This document shows, in pieces, positions 9,661-18,338 of a stretch of 64,000 bases of DNA. Source of the DNA: Putridiphycobacter roseus (GTDB taxonomy: Bacteria; Bacteroidota; Bacteroidia; Flavobacteriales_D; Crocinitomicaceae); contig NZ_QKSB01000001.1 in NCBI RefSeq assembly GCF_003234935.1, positions 1 through 64,000 of the forward strand, in the 5' to 3' direction. Below the pieces are notes generated by a model that was given only the letters and a program-made list of their open reading frames with translations, made no database searches and was not told where the DNA came from. The position numbers and the translations under genes were made by a program. Each line of letters begins with the position of its first letter. Position 1 is the first letter of the stretch.

Positions 9661-10569
9661 ATGAGTGTAAACCACGACCACAACCACACCACATCCATCA
9701 AGGGTAAAAAGTTATTTTTTACTATTTTACTCAATATTTTTATTACAGTAGGACAGTTAATTGGTGGCCTAATTTCAGGAAGTTTAGCATTAATATCTGA
9801 TGCATTACACAATTTTACAGATGTCATTTCTTTGGTAATAAGTTATACTGCCGATAGAATGACCAAAAGAGAACAAACCTTGAGTCATACTTTTGGCTAT
9901 AAAAGAGCCGAAATAATTGCCGCTTTTATCAATGGGGTTAGTTTAATTATTGTTTCTGCTTATTTGGCTTACCAAGCAGCATTTAGATTAATAACCCCTG
10001 AACCCATTGCAACCAATTATGTGATTTGGTTGTCCCTAGTAGCCATAATTGGCAATGGTATTTCTGTCTTAATTTTACAGAAAGATGCCAAGGATAACTT
10101 GAACATGCGTTCGGCTTATATCCATTTATTTTCGGATTTAATTATTTCAGTCGCGGTTTTAATTGGCGGTTTAATGATGCATTTTTTTAGTATTTATTGG
10201 ATTGATCCTTTATTGACTATTACAATTTCTATTTACTTGTTCTTTTTGAGTCTTAAAATCGTAGTAGAATCAGTATCTATTCTCATGTTGTTCAGTCCAA
10301 AGCACTTGTCTATTTTAGATATAGAAACTGCCGTTTGTAAATTTCCTAAAGTAAAAAATATGCACCATGTGCACTTATGGGAATTAAATGACAAGGATAT
10401 TTATTTAGAAGCTCATTTAGAGTTTGAAGAAGACATTACCTTGTCCGAATTTGATGCTGTTTGTCAGTCCATTGAAGAAATGGTTCGAAAAGACTTCAAT
10501 ATTTCACATACCATGTTTCAGCCAGAATTTTTTAGAGAAGATGAAAAAGTATTAATTATACAAGATTGA
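9661..10569 (+). CDS. cation diffusion facilitator (zinc/cobalt/cadmium exporter)
   Basis: A 302-residue inner-membrane transporter of the CDF family, which exports divalent metal using proton antiport. It has the His-rich N-terminus MSVNHDHNHTT, six predicted membrane segments, the metal-site motif ISDALHNFTD in helix 2 (residues 45-54) and its partner HLFSD in helix 5. A cytoplasmic C-terminal domain holds HHVHLWEL and ISHTMFQPE. Length is normal. It resembles the CzcD/ZitB subgroup, for which zinc is the usual substrate. No metal-responsive regulator is visible beside it. It is the last gene of a three-gene run and ends one base before the convergent gene. Confidence 0.92.
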   Translation: MSVNHDHNHTTSIKGKKLFFTILLNIFITVGQLIGGLISGSLALISDALHNFTDVISLVISYTADRMTKREQTLSHTFGYKRAEIIAAFINGVSLIIVSAYLAYQAAFRLITPEPIATNYVIWLSLVAIIGNGISVLILQKDAKDNLNMRSAYIHLFSDLIISVAVLIGGLMMHFFSIYWIDPLLTITISIYLFFLSLKIVVESVSILMLFSPKHLSILDIETAVCKFPKVKNMHHVHLWELNDKDIYLEAHLEFEEDITLSEFDAVCQSIEEMVRKDFNISHTMFQPEFFREDEKVLIIQD

Positions 10570-12642
10570 TTAATATCCGCCTTGAAATTTACGAATAAAC
10601 CATTCTACAGATAAAAACAAAACAACCATAAAAAATAACCATTTATAATCTATCAAATCGTCAAATGCTTTTTCTTGATAGGTAATTGGTAAAATGTCTT
10701 CTCTGTTTAACAAAACCTGTTCTAATTCATCTAACTGAGCAGGTAACATAAATTGTCCACCAGTTAATTGAGACATGTTTTTTAACAGTCGGTGGTTGGC
10801 AGTAAGGTAAGCCAATTCTAACTTTGATTCCTTGACAATAAATGTCCCTTTTTTGTTAAATACTTTCCCGTTAAAGGTGGTTTTTGCCTCCCAAGAATAA
10901 ATTCCTTGATTTAAATTCCCTAAGTTCAATTCATATGCAGCTGAGGAACGGTAAAATACGTTGTTTAATTCCTTTCCATCTTCATCTTTTAAAGTAAACT
11001 TCACTTCCGGTGTATTAATCAAATCGTAACTCGCATTATACAATTCTGCACGCACCAACACTTGGTCTGTTTCGTTATACTCATTCAAAATATTAACTTT
11101 AAATGGGTCTTTATTTTCCTTCACCGCGAGATAGGTAATTAATTTAGAAATAAATATTTCAAAATTTTCGGTGGACTCGTGTTGCATTTGATCAAATAAA
11201 CGCCAACGCCAGATTCCTTCCCCTAGAATAACCGCATACCTATTGTTTCTTTTTTCATTCACATACACCAAGGGTTTAGTCAAATTGATATTCCCTATCT
11301 TTTGAAAACCAATTACATTTACACCGCCTGAAAACTTCATATTGCCTTGGGGAGTAGCCAAAGGTGGTGCCTTACTTAACATTTGCATTACTTCTGCAGG
11401 GTAAATTATTTCGTTAAAATTTGGATTAGGTGAAAAGCTGACATCTTCTTTTTTACCTCCTTGCCCAGAGAATCCAATATTAGCATTTGACAAGGCATTC
11501 AAATCAGCATTTAAACCTATAATATTTAAGACTGGCGTGGCATTCGTTTTTACCATTTCATCTAATACTGGATTGCCTTTTTGGTAATTGTGCATAATAA
11601 TTAAATCGTACCCCTTTAAGTCTCCTTTTAAATCGACAATAGCACTTGCATCTACATCATAATTATCATTATTTTTAATCACATACTTAATGGCTCCTAT
11701 GTCGGGATGGGTGCCACTATATGTCAATAATATTTTTTGACGGCCATCCATAATATTCATGTAAAAATTCTTCTCATTGTTTCGGTAAGTAAACTCTTCT
11801 GCCAGGTGTGTTACAGAAACCATATACTTTCTATAACCAATACTTTTAGCGTTCAAAGTAAAATCAACTATTATGTCCTCTTCTTCACCTTTGGTTTGAA
11901 TAGATTTACTTTGCAATAATTTTCCCCCTTGCATTAGACTTACTTTTAAGGTTTTTCCTTTAAAACCACGTTGGTGTATATTTACTTGCACCGGGAAATC
12001 ATTACCTAAGAAAGCAATATCATTATGTATCAAATCAGCAATCAAAACATCTTTTAAAACAGCAGTATCCCCTAAACCTATAGTGTAAATTGGTACAGTA
12101 GGTTTTCGGTTTAAAGTATAAACTGGATTTTGTCCTTGGTTATAAATACCATCCGTTGCCAGTACAATAGCCCCAATATTACGGTTAGCATATTGGTCAT
12201 AAATTTGATTTAATGCCATAGAAACATCTGTCAATTTATGGTCATAACTACTGTCTAATTCGTTGGTAACGACATTTGAAAAACCATAATTAATGGTTTC
12301 AAATTTATTCGCTAAGTGATTAGAAAAAATTTGCAGTTCTTTTAAGTAAGCGCCTTTATAATAACTGGAATCTTTTGTCTGAATAATGGATTCCGATTGA
12401 TCCTGCACAATAAAAATAATTGGCTTCTGACTTTTATTATTGAATTTTTCTAAGATAATCCCCAAGCATAGCAAGCCAATAATGGCGACACTCAAAAATC
12501 GAAACGCGAATAAAATCCATAACCAGTATTTTTTTAAATCGACTAATATTTTTTCACGATAATATAAGGTAAAACTATAGGCAAGTGCTAAGACTATGAT
12601 TAAAAATATCCAGGCTGGTTGATATGTAAATAGTAATTTCAA
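10570..12642 (-). CDS. membrane-anchored von Willebrand-like (BatA/VWA-type) protein
   Basis: A 690-residue membrane protein with two N-terminal membrane segments (about residues 8-27 and 40-62), a long periplasmic region and a C-terminal membrane segment (WLFFMVVLFLSVEWFI) with a short tail. Residues 75-210 look like a von Willebrand A-type fold: IIFIVQDQSESI at the position of a degenerate metal-site strand, and IGAIVLATDGIYNQG as a later strand. The metal-site DxSxS is changed to DQSES. Such proteins are common in Bacteroidota as relatives of the Bat complex or of glutamine-amidotransferase-like membrane proteins. No partner MoxR or Bat genes are visible, so the role stays open. Confidence 0.68.
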   Translation of the reverse strand: MKLLFTYQPAWIFLIIVLALAYSFTLYYREKILVDLKKYWLWILFAFRFLSVAIIGLLCLGIILEKFNNKSQKPIIFIVQDQSESIIQTKDSSYYKGAYLKELQIFSNHLANKFETINYGFSNVVTNELDSSYDHKLTDVSMALNQIYDQYANRNIGAIVLATDGIYNQGQNPVYTLNRKPTVPIYTIGLGDTAVLKDVLIADLIHNDIAFLGNDFPVQVNIHQRGFKGKTLKVSLMQGGKLLQSKSIQTKGEEEDIIVDFTLNAKSIGYRKYMVSVTHLAEEFTYRNNEKNFYMNIMDGRQKILLTYSGTHPDIGAIKYVIKNNDNYDVDASAIVDLKGDLKGYDLIIMHNYQKGNPVLDEMVKTNATPVLNIIGLNADLNALSNANIGFSGQGGKKEDVSFSPNPNFNEIIYPAEVMQMLSKAPPLATPQGNMKFSGGVNVIGFQKIGNINLTKPLVYVNEKRNNRYAVILGEGIWRWRLFDQMQHESTENFEIFISKLITYLAVKENKDPFKVNILNEYNETDQVLVRAELYNASYDLINTPEVKFTLKDEDGKELNNVFYRSSAAYELNLGNLNQGIYSWEAKTTFNGKVFNKKGTFIVKESKLELAYLTANHRLLKNMSQLTGGQFMLPAQLDELEQVLLNREDILPITYQEKAFDDLIDYKWLFFMVVLFLSVEWFIRKFQGGY

Positions 12643-12739
12643 TTATTTTTTTTTGATAAAAGTAAAAAATACTTTCTTTAAGTCTGTTAATATTTAGTTT
12701 TATCTACTAATTTTAAAACTGAATTGAAAAAACAACACA

Positions 12740-13591
12740 TTGCTACAATTTTTTAAAGAGTTTGGAATCGGGTTAAAAAACTATTGGATAGGGACTAAAT
12801 TTCTATTTAGCCACAAACTTTACGGTTATTTTATCTTTCCCCTTATCCTCTTTATCGGTATTTATTTATTAGGTAATTATTTTCAAACCATAGAATTAAA
12901 TATTAGTAATGAACTTTCGGTTAAATCAGAGAGTATTGAAACCATCAATCAATTGATTTACGAAACCATTGCCATGTATTTTTTTGATGGCTTATACATC
13001 ATATTTACCCAATTCACCTTATACATAGTCGTAGTACTCTTATCGCCAATTTTAGCTATTTTATCCCAAAAAATTGAAGGAATTTTAACAGGCAATGCCT
13101 ATCCTTTTAATTTTAAAAATTTAATCAATGACATTAAGCGAGGTGCCATTATTGCTTTAAGAAATTTAATTTGGTATTATATTTTTGTAGGTATATTTTT
13201 AGGTTTGGTTTCTTTCTTCGATTTATCGGCAAAGAGCTTTATCATATTTGCTATTCCTTTTATCGTTGGTTTTTATTATTATGGCTTTAGTTTTATCGAT
13301 TATGTAAATGAAAGAAGAAGATTAAACATTCAGCAAAGTGTTTATTTTGTCTCACAACATAAGGGACTAGCCATTGCAACGGGCAGTGTTTATTCCACCT
13401 TATTTTTACTTTATTTTTACATTGCAAATAACCATGACGCTATTATCGCCAAATTTGGCTACGGTCAACTTTGGGAAATTGGGGCATGGAGTCTATTAAC
13501 TATGGCAGCCTTGAGTCCGATAATTGCCATTGCGGCAGCTACGCTATCTATGAATGAGATCGTTGACTTAAAAAAAGTCCCTAAAAGTTAA
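12740..13591 (+). CDS. EI24 / CysZ-like integral membrane protein
   Basis: A 283-residue polytopic membrane protein starting at TTG 12740; no ATG lies in frame near it. The pattern of long hydrophobic hairpins, the loop LSPILAILSQKIEGILTG and the stretch FSFIDYVNERR fit the EI24/CysZ superfamily. Bacterial CysZ members take up sulfate, while the function of most Bacteroidota members is untested. No cysteine-biosynthesis genes are nearby, so sulfate transport should not be assumed. It is divergent from the VWA-type gene, with about 100 bp shared between them. Confidence 0.75.
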   Translation: MLQFFKEFGIGLKNYWIGTKFLFSHKLYGYFIFPLILFIGIYLLGNYFQTIELNISNELSVKSESIETINQLIYETIAMYFFDGLYIIFTQFTLYIVVVLLSPILAILSQKIEGILTGNAYPFNFKNLINDIKRGAIIALRNLIWYYIFVGIFLGLVSFFDLSAKSFIIFAIPFIVGFYYYGFSFIDYVNERRRLNIQQSVYFVSQHKGLAIATGSVYSTLFLLYFYIANNHDAIIAKFGYGQLWEIGAWSLLTMAALSPIIAIAAATLSMNEIVDLKKVPKS

Positions 13592-13629
13592 ATGTCGACT
13601 ATATTTTAGTATAAAATAATTTTTTATTG

Positions 13630-13637
13630 TAGTTTTG
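13630..13637 (+). promoter_or_regulatory. candidate -7 promoter element
   Basis: TAGTTTTG fits TAnnTTTG and lies 20 bp upstream of the TPR/PD40 gene start. No clear -33 TTTG was found at the expected distance. Confidence 0.35.
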
Positions 13638-13657
13638 ATAAAACACTAACCACTCCT

Positions 13658-15043
13658 ATGAAACATACCTTATTCCTACTTTTCTTATCCTTAAGCAGTC
13701 TTGTTTACGCCTTTGAATCTACCCCGCCAGATTCCACGTTGAGCATACTGAAAAAAGCAGAAATAAAAATATTAATTTCAGATGGAAGAACATTTTATAA
13801 TGAAGACAGATACCGTCTTGGCTTGTTAAAATTTAGGGAAGCTTTGAGTATTAATAAAAATCATGCGAACGCTAATTACTGGGTAGCAGAAAGTCATTTA
13901 GCCTTAGGGAACTATGGTACCGCTTTAAAATATGCTAAAATTGCAGAAAGTAATGACCCCAATGCAAATAAAGATTTACAATATGTAATTGGCCAATCGA
14001 ATCACCGTTTAGGTAATTTTGATGCGGCAATCAAAGCCTATGAAATGTCATTATTAACCATGCCCAAGTCTAGAATAAAAGGACTGTTAGTCGATAAAAA
14101 GATTTCGGAATGTAAAAGAGGACTTGAAATGATTAAAACGCCATTAGATGTTACTATTAAACCATTGGGTGCAACGGTTAATTCAAGGCATGATGATTAT
14201 GCTGCTTTTTTATCTAATGATGGACAGCAATTATATTATTCTTCTAGAAAAGCACAGAATACTGGTGGTGGCAAAAGTGCTGGTGACAGTAAGTATTTTT
14301 CAGATATTTTAATTTCCGATTGGGATGCTACCAGCAAGGATTGGACAACAGGAAAAAACTTAGACCCAAGGATTGTAAAATTAAATTCCCAAGGCTTTGA
14401 TGACATGGCTGGTTTTTCTGCAGATGGTGCTGTTTTATATTTAACCATTAACACGGAAGGCTTATTAAATGAAAAAATAAATACACAAAGTACCGACATT
14501 TACTATTCGACATTAAACAAAGAAAAAAATTGGGCATCACCAAAACCATTCGATAGGTCCTTGAATACTTTTTACTTTGAAGCTTCACCGACTTTCACAG
14601 AAGATGGAAATACCATGTATTTTATCAGTGAAAGAATAGGCGGAGAGGGAAAAGCAGATATTTGGACCAGTAAAAAAGTAGCTGATGTTTGGCAAAAAGC
14701 AGAAAATTTAGGAAATACCATCAACACGGCACAGCAAGAAACTACTGTTTTTGTAAGTGGGGATAATAAATATTTATTTTTCAGCTCTGAAGGTCATGAA
14801 GGAATGGGTGGTTATGACATTTATGTATCCAAAAAAGTAGGAGAAAATTGGTCTACGCCAATCAACATTGGCTTCCCAATTAATGATGTATCTGACGAAA
14901 CACATTTTGTTTTCTATCCAAAATTAAAAAAAGCATATTACAGTAAATTAAGCACGGACAATAACGGTGGACTGGGAGGAAGAGATATTTTTGAAGTGAA
15001 CCTTACTACCGAAGCAATTGAAAAAATATTTTCAAGTTTATAA
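13658..15043 (+). CDS. TPR and PD40 beta-propeller envelope protein
   Basis: A 461-residue secreted protein. A signal peptide ends near VYAFES. Residues 30-150 form tetratricopeptide repeats (for example GLLKFREALSINKNHANANYW and YVIGQSNHRLGNFDAAIKAY). Residues 165-455 hold four or five PD40/TolB-like propeller blades with motifs such as QQLYYSSRKA, GNTMYFISER, NKYLFFSSEG and GLGGRDIFEV. In Bacteroidota this order usually continues into an OmpA-like peptidoglycan-binding domain, as in PorE-type proteins. Here the protein stops before one. The next gene encodes a barrel protein with SPOR-like repeats, so the pair may supply the missing anchor between them. Confidence 0.8.
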   Translation: MKHTLFLLFLSLSSLVYAFESTPPDSTLSILKKAEIKILISDGRTFYNEDRYRLGLLKFREALSINKNHANANYWVAESHLALGNYGTALKYAKIAESNDPNANKDLQYVIGQSNHRLGNFDAAIKAYEMSLLTMPKSRIKGLLVDKKISECKRGLEMIKTPLDVTIKPLGATVNSRHDDYAAFLSNDGQQLYYSSRKAQNTGGGKSAGDSKYFSDILISDWDATSKDWTTGKNLDPRIVKLNSQGFDDMAGFSADGAVLYLTINTEGLLNEKINTQSTDIYYSTLNKEKNWASPKPFDRSLNTFYFEASPTFTEDGNTMYFISERIGGEGKADIWTSKKVADVWQKAENLGNTINTAQQETTVFVSGDNKYLFFSSEGHEGMGGYDIYVSKKVGENWSTPINIGFPINDVSDETHFVFYPKLKKAYYSKLSTDNNGGLGGRDIFEVNLTTEAIEKIFSSL

Positions 15044-15101
15044 TTAGTTGTTAAATCCGTTATTTTTAATTATTTTAGCCCTAAATATACCCCTAACTTA
15101 G

Positions 15102-17234
15102 TTGAAACCAATATTCAAATACTTCGCTTTTATATTGTGCTACTGTAGTATCTTCACAGTCAATGCACAGTTCGACACTTTGAACAGTGTCTTAAAACCA
15201 AGGATTGGTATCGGTACAGGAACGGTAGCTTATTTTGGTGAAATTCAGCAATACCAAAGCGGCTTCTCTTCTACAGTTAATCGTATGGGAGGAAATGTCA
15301 CTTTAAATGCACCATTAACACAAGCTTTTAATTTAGAATTTTTAGCCGTTTATGGAAAAGTTAGTGCCAACGAAAGAACCTTGACTAGGAATTTGAATTT
15401 CGAATCCAGGGTCAGAATGGCCAGCGTTAGTCTACAATACAATTTTTATCCGTTTTTCGATCCTACCCGCTCTTTTTTCAATCCATATGTTGGTATAGGT
15501 TTTTCTACTTTTGAATTCCTTTCAAAAACAGATTTATATGATGCTAATGGACAAAAATACTATTATTGGACGGATGGTTCTATCATGAATTTAGCCCAAA
15601 ATGATCCTGGAGCAAACAATGCAAAACCCTTGATTAGAGATTACACTTACGAAACAGATTTAAGAGAACAAAACATTGACAGTTTAGGGAAATATAAAGA
15701 GCAAAGTTTTGCCATACCTATTTCCTTTGGTGTTGAATTTCACATGACACCTAGAGTCGACTTTAGAATTGGTGCTACTTTAAATTATACTTTCACTGAT
15801 TTATTGGATAACATTTCAGTAGCAGGAAGTGGTGAACGAAAAGGAGATGCTAGGAATGACTTTATTTTGTATTCAAATATTGGGATTAGTTACGATTTAG
15901 AAAAATTAAAAAAGGAGGACGAAGATGAATTCTTAACTGAAGAAGAATTATTGGCTTTATACGATAGAACGGATTGGGATAGTGATGGAGTTATTGATGC
16001 TTTGGATGATTGTTTTGCTACGCCATTAGAAGCTTTAGTAAATGAGTTTGGTTGTCCTTTAGATACAGATGAAGACGGCGTGCCGGATTATTTTGATGAG
16101 GAAGTAACACCGAAAGGTAATTATGTCAACCAATACGGGGTAACCATTACTGAAGCTGAATTTTTGAGAATTCAACAATTATTAATCGATTCAACTGGAT
16201 TGGCTTACGGATTTGAGGAAGATTTTTTAAGGGTTGATTTTAAAAATGACAAAGGACAAATTGTAAAAACAAAAGGCCGTGGAGAAGATGGTAATAAAAG
16301 TTATGTTGTTATTGTAGGGAAAGAACATAAAAGTATCTCTGCAAATGACCTACACCAGTACTTAGGCTACACTGATTTTGAAACTGTAACTAAAGGAGAT
16401 ACCGTTTATTATGTTTTAGGTAAATATGAATTTATTGAAGACGCAGTTGCAGCAAAAACAAGTCTTGAAAACCAGGGAGTGGTAGTAGATGAGATTGGTA
16501 AAGAAACCAGAAATAATAGCGACTTTAAAGCCATAAATACCGAGGTAGTAGATAAAATTGAAAAAATAAACATTGCCGCAGGAAAACCTTTACCTGAATA
16601 CAATGAATCAAAACCTAGCTTTAGGGTTAAATTAGGAACTTTTGACACACCTATTAATGCCGATAGTATTTATAGAGGTATTGAAAACATCACCTTTGCA
16701 AAAGGCCAAGATGGAAAAGTAAGGTATTATGCTGGCGTATACGACTCCTATAAAGATGCGAAAACTCTCTCTAGAACACTGGTAGAGAAAAAAGGAATTG
16801 TAGAGAATGAAGTAGTGGCTTACCAAGATCAAAAAAGAATTTCTTTAAAGGAAGCTGGTGTATTATTTTTACCAAACTCTTACGACGAATCCAAAGAAAT
16901 TGCCTCTTTTGTTGAACCAAGACCATTAGACACTATTCCGAAACGCGACAAACCTAAAATTGATCCAGCTTCTATCAATTATCAAATATTATTGGGCTCC
17001 TTCGAAAACGAAATTCCAATTGATGTTATTCAAAAGTTCTTATCTATTGGTGGCGTACAGCCAATCAAAGAGAAGGATGGTACAACCAAGTATTACTCTA
17101 AAAAAGTAAACACCTTAAAGGAAGCAGAAGATTTATTAAAAGAATACCAAGGTTACCAATTAACCGACCCAAGTATTAAAGTGCTCTATAAAGGAAAATA
17201 CTTAACCTTAGAAGAGTTTGAAAAGAAGCAATAA
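15102..17234 (+). CDS. outer-membrane beta-barrel protein with thrombospondin-3 linker and three SPOR-like repeats
   Basis: A 710-residue protein starting at TTG 15102, with a signal peptide ending VNAQ. Residues 30-270 look like an 8-strand outer-membrane barrel (alternating hydrophobic strands such as FNLEFLAVYGKVS and FFNPYVGIGFSTF). Residues 285-340 hold Asp-rich calcium-binding thrombospondin type 3 repeats (WDSDGVIDALDDC, DTDEDGVPDYFDEE). From residue 395 to the end there are three repeats with the look of SPOR domains, starting near YVVIVGKEHK, FRVKLGTFD and YQILLGSFE. The barrel plus type 3 repeat layout is that of OprF/OmpA-like proteins, where an OmpA domain would normally hold peptidoglycan. 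SPOR-like modules replace it here. It probably works with the TPR/PD40 gene 58 bp upstream. Confidence 0.72.
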   Translation: MKPIFKYFAFILCYCSIFTVNAQFDTLNSVLKPRIGIGTGTVAYFGEIQQYQSGFSSTVNRMGGNVTLNAPLTQAFNLEFLAVYGKVSANERTLTRNLNFESRVRMASVSLQYNFYPFFDPTRSFFNPYVGIGFSTFEFLSKTDLYDANGQKYYYWTDGSIMNLAQNDPGANNAKPLIRDYTYETDLREQNIDSLGKYKEQSFAIPISFGVEFHMTPRVDFRIGATLNYTFTDLLDNISVAGSGERKGDARNDFILYSNIGISYDLEKLKKEDEDEFLTEEELLALYDRTDWDSDGVIDALDDCFATPLEALVNEFGCPLDTDEDGVPDYFDEEVTPKGNYVNQYGVTITEAEFLRIQQLLIDSTGLAYGFEEDFLRVDFKNDKGQIVKTKGRGEDGNKSYVVIVGKEHKSISANDLHQYLGYTDFETVTKGDTVYYVLGKYEFIEDAVAAKTSLENQGVVVDEIGKETRNNSDFKAINTEVVDKIEKINIAAGKPLPEYNESKPSFRVKLGTFDTPINADSIYRGIENITFAKGQDGKVRYYAGVYDSYKDAKTLSRTLVEKKGIVENEVVAYQDQKRISLKEAGVLFLPNSYDESKEIASFVEPRPLDTIPKRDKPKIDPASINYQILLGSFENEIPIDVIQKFLSIGGVQPIKEKDGTTKYYSKKVNTLKEAEDLLKEYQGYQLTDPSIKVLYKGKYLTLEEFEKKQ

Positions 17235-17467
17235 GTCCTTAAAAATCTTTGTGAAAATAAAGTAGTTAATTGACGCTGTGCAGGACTTTAGTCCTACAAA
17301 AGAAGGATACTATCAAGAAGTAATCTATAAGAATCAAGCAGCTTTTCGCCATAAAAAAAGACAAGAACCCGCTACTTAACCATACACTGAAGAAATATAC
17401 ATTTCCTTAATCAAGCTTCAAAAATGACAACAGTATCTTTTAGGTCCACGAAAAATGGAGGAGGTAT
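17235..17467. other. intergenic region with a short possible gene remnant
   Basis: Between two convergent genes. A 31-codon stretch ending in TAA at about 17379 (starting DFSPTKEGYYQEV) has no start codon and no recognised homologue. It may be a decayed gene end or chance. No terminator hairpin was found. Confidence 0.3.
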
Positions 17468-18337
17468 TTAGATTTTAAAATCTGCTTTTAAACTCAAGTC
17501 TAAACTTTGGTAAGAATGGGTTAAAGCACCAGAACTAATAAAGTCTACCCCAGTTAAAGCATAACTTCTAAGCGTTGATTTATTGATACCTCCACTGGCT
17601 TCTACTTCAAACTTATCTCTAGGTATTATTTTTAAGGCTTCAGTAATTTCACTTGGACTAAAATTATCCAGCATGATACGGTCTACATTTCCATGTTTAA
17701 CCACCGCAGCTACCTCAGCCATATTTCGAGTTTCAATCTCTACCTTCAATACTTTATTATTCGCCTTTAAATAGGCAGCAACATTATCAATAGCGTTCGT
17801 GATTCCACCTGCATAATCAACATGGTTATCTTTAATCATCACCATATCATACAAAGCATACCTATGGTTATGGCCCCCACCGATTTTAACGGCCCATTTC
17901 TCCATCATTCTAACACAAGGAGTAGTTTTGCGGGTATCTAATAGTTTAGTGGGTAAATCTTCAATTAAACTAGCATATTCTTTGGTAAGGGTGGCGATAC
18001 CACTCATGCGTTGCATAAAGTTTAAGACCAACCTTTCTGCGGTTAGGATAGAGCGAGAACTACCACTGACATGAAAGGCGATTTCCCCTTTTTTAATTAC
18101 ATCTCCATCTTTTTTATAGGTAACCATTTCTAAAGTGGGGTCTACTTTTTTAAAAATGATTTCCGCTAATTCCATCCCAGCAAGTATACCATCATCTTTA
18201 ATGAGCAATTTTGCTTTTCCTTTCGCCTCAGCGGGAACTGTAGCCAATGAAGTATGATCTCCATCTCCCACATCTTCCCTTAAAGCTTGCTCAATAATTG
18301 TCTGAATAATATCGTAATCTGGAATTTGTACGCTCAT
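17468..18337 (-). CDS. nadC: nicotinate-nucleotide pyrophosphorylase (carboxylating)
   Basis: A 289-residue quinolinate phosphoribosyltransferase, which makes nicotinate mononucleotide from quinolinate and PRPP in de novo NAD synthesis. Visible signatures are AERLVLNFMQRMSGIAT, LDTRKTTPCVRMMEKWAV, the active-site stretch KIGGGHNHRYALYDMVMIKDNH, EIETRN and the C-terminal VEASGGI and VDFISSGALTH. Length is normal. It starts one base after the NtrC-type regulator ends, so the two are surely co-transcribed, although they are functionally unrelated. No nadA or nadB is visible in the window. Confidence 0.97.
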   Translation of the reverse strand: MSVQIPDYDIIQTIIEQALREDVGDGDHTSLATVPAEAKGKAKLLIKDDGILAGMELAEIIFKKVDPTLEMVTYKKDGDVIKKGEIAFHVSGSSRSILTAERLVLNFMQRMSGIATLTKEYASLIEDLPTKLLDTRKTTPCVRMMEKWAVKIGGGHNHRYALYDMVMIKDNHVDYAGGITNAIDNVAAYLKANNKVLKVEIETRNMAEVAAVVKHGNVDRIMLDNFSPSEITEALKIIPRDKFEVEASGGINKSTLRSYALTGVDFISSGALTHSYQSLDLSLKADFKI

Positions 18338-18338
18338 T

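Noticed and set aside
17273..17310. AGGACTTTAGTCCT palindrome as operator or terminator
   Set aside because: Only a 6-bp arm with a 2-base centre, no T-run, and not positioned at a promoter of either convergent gene.
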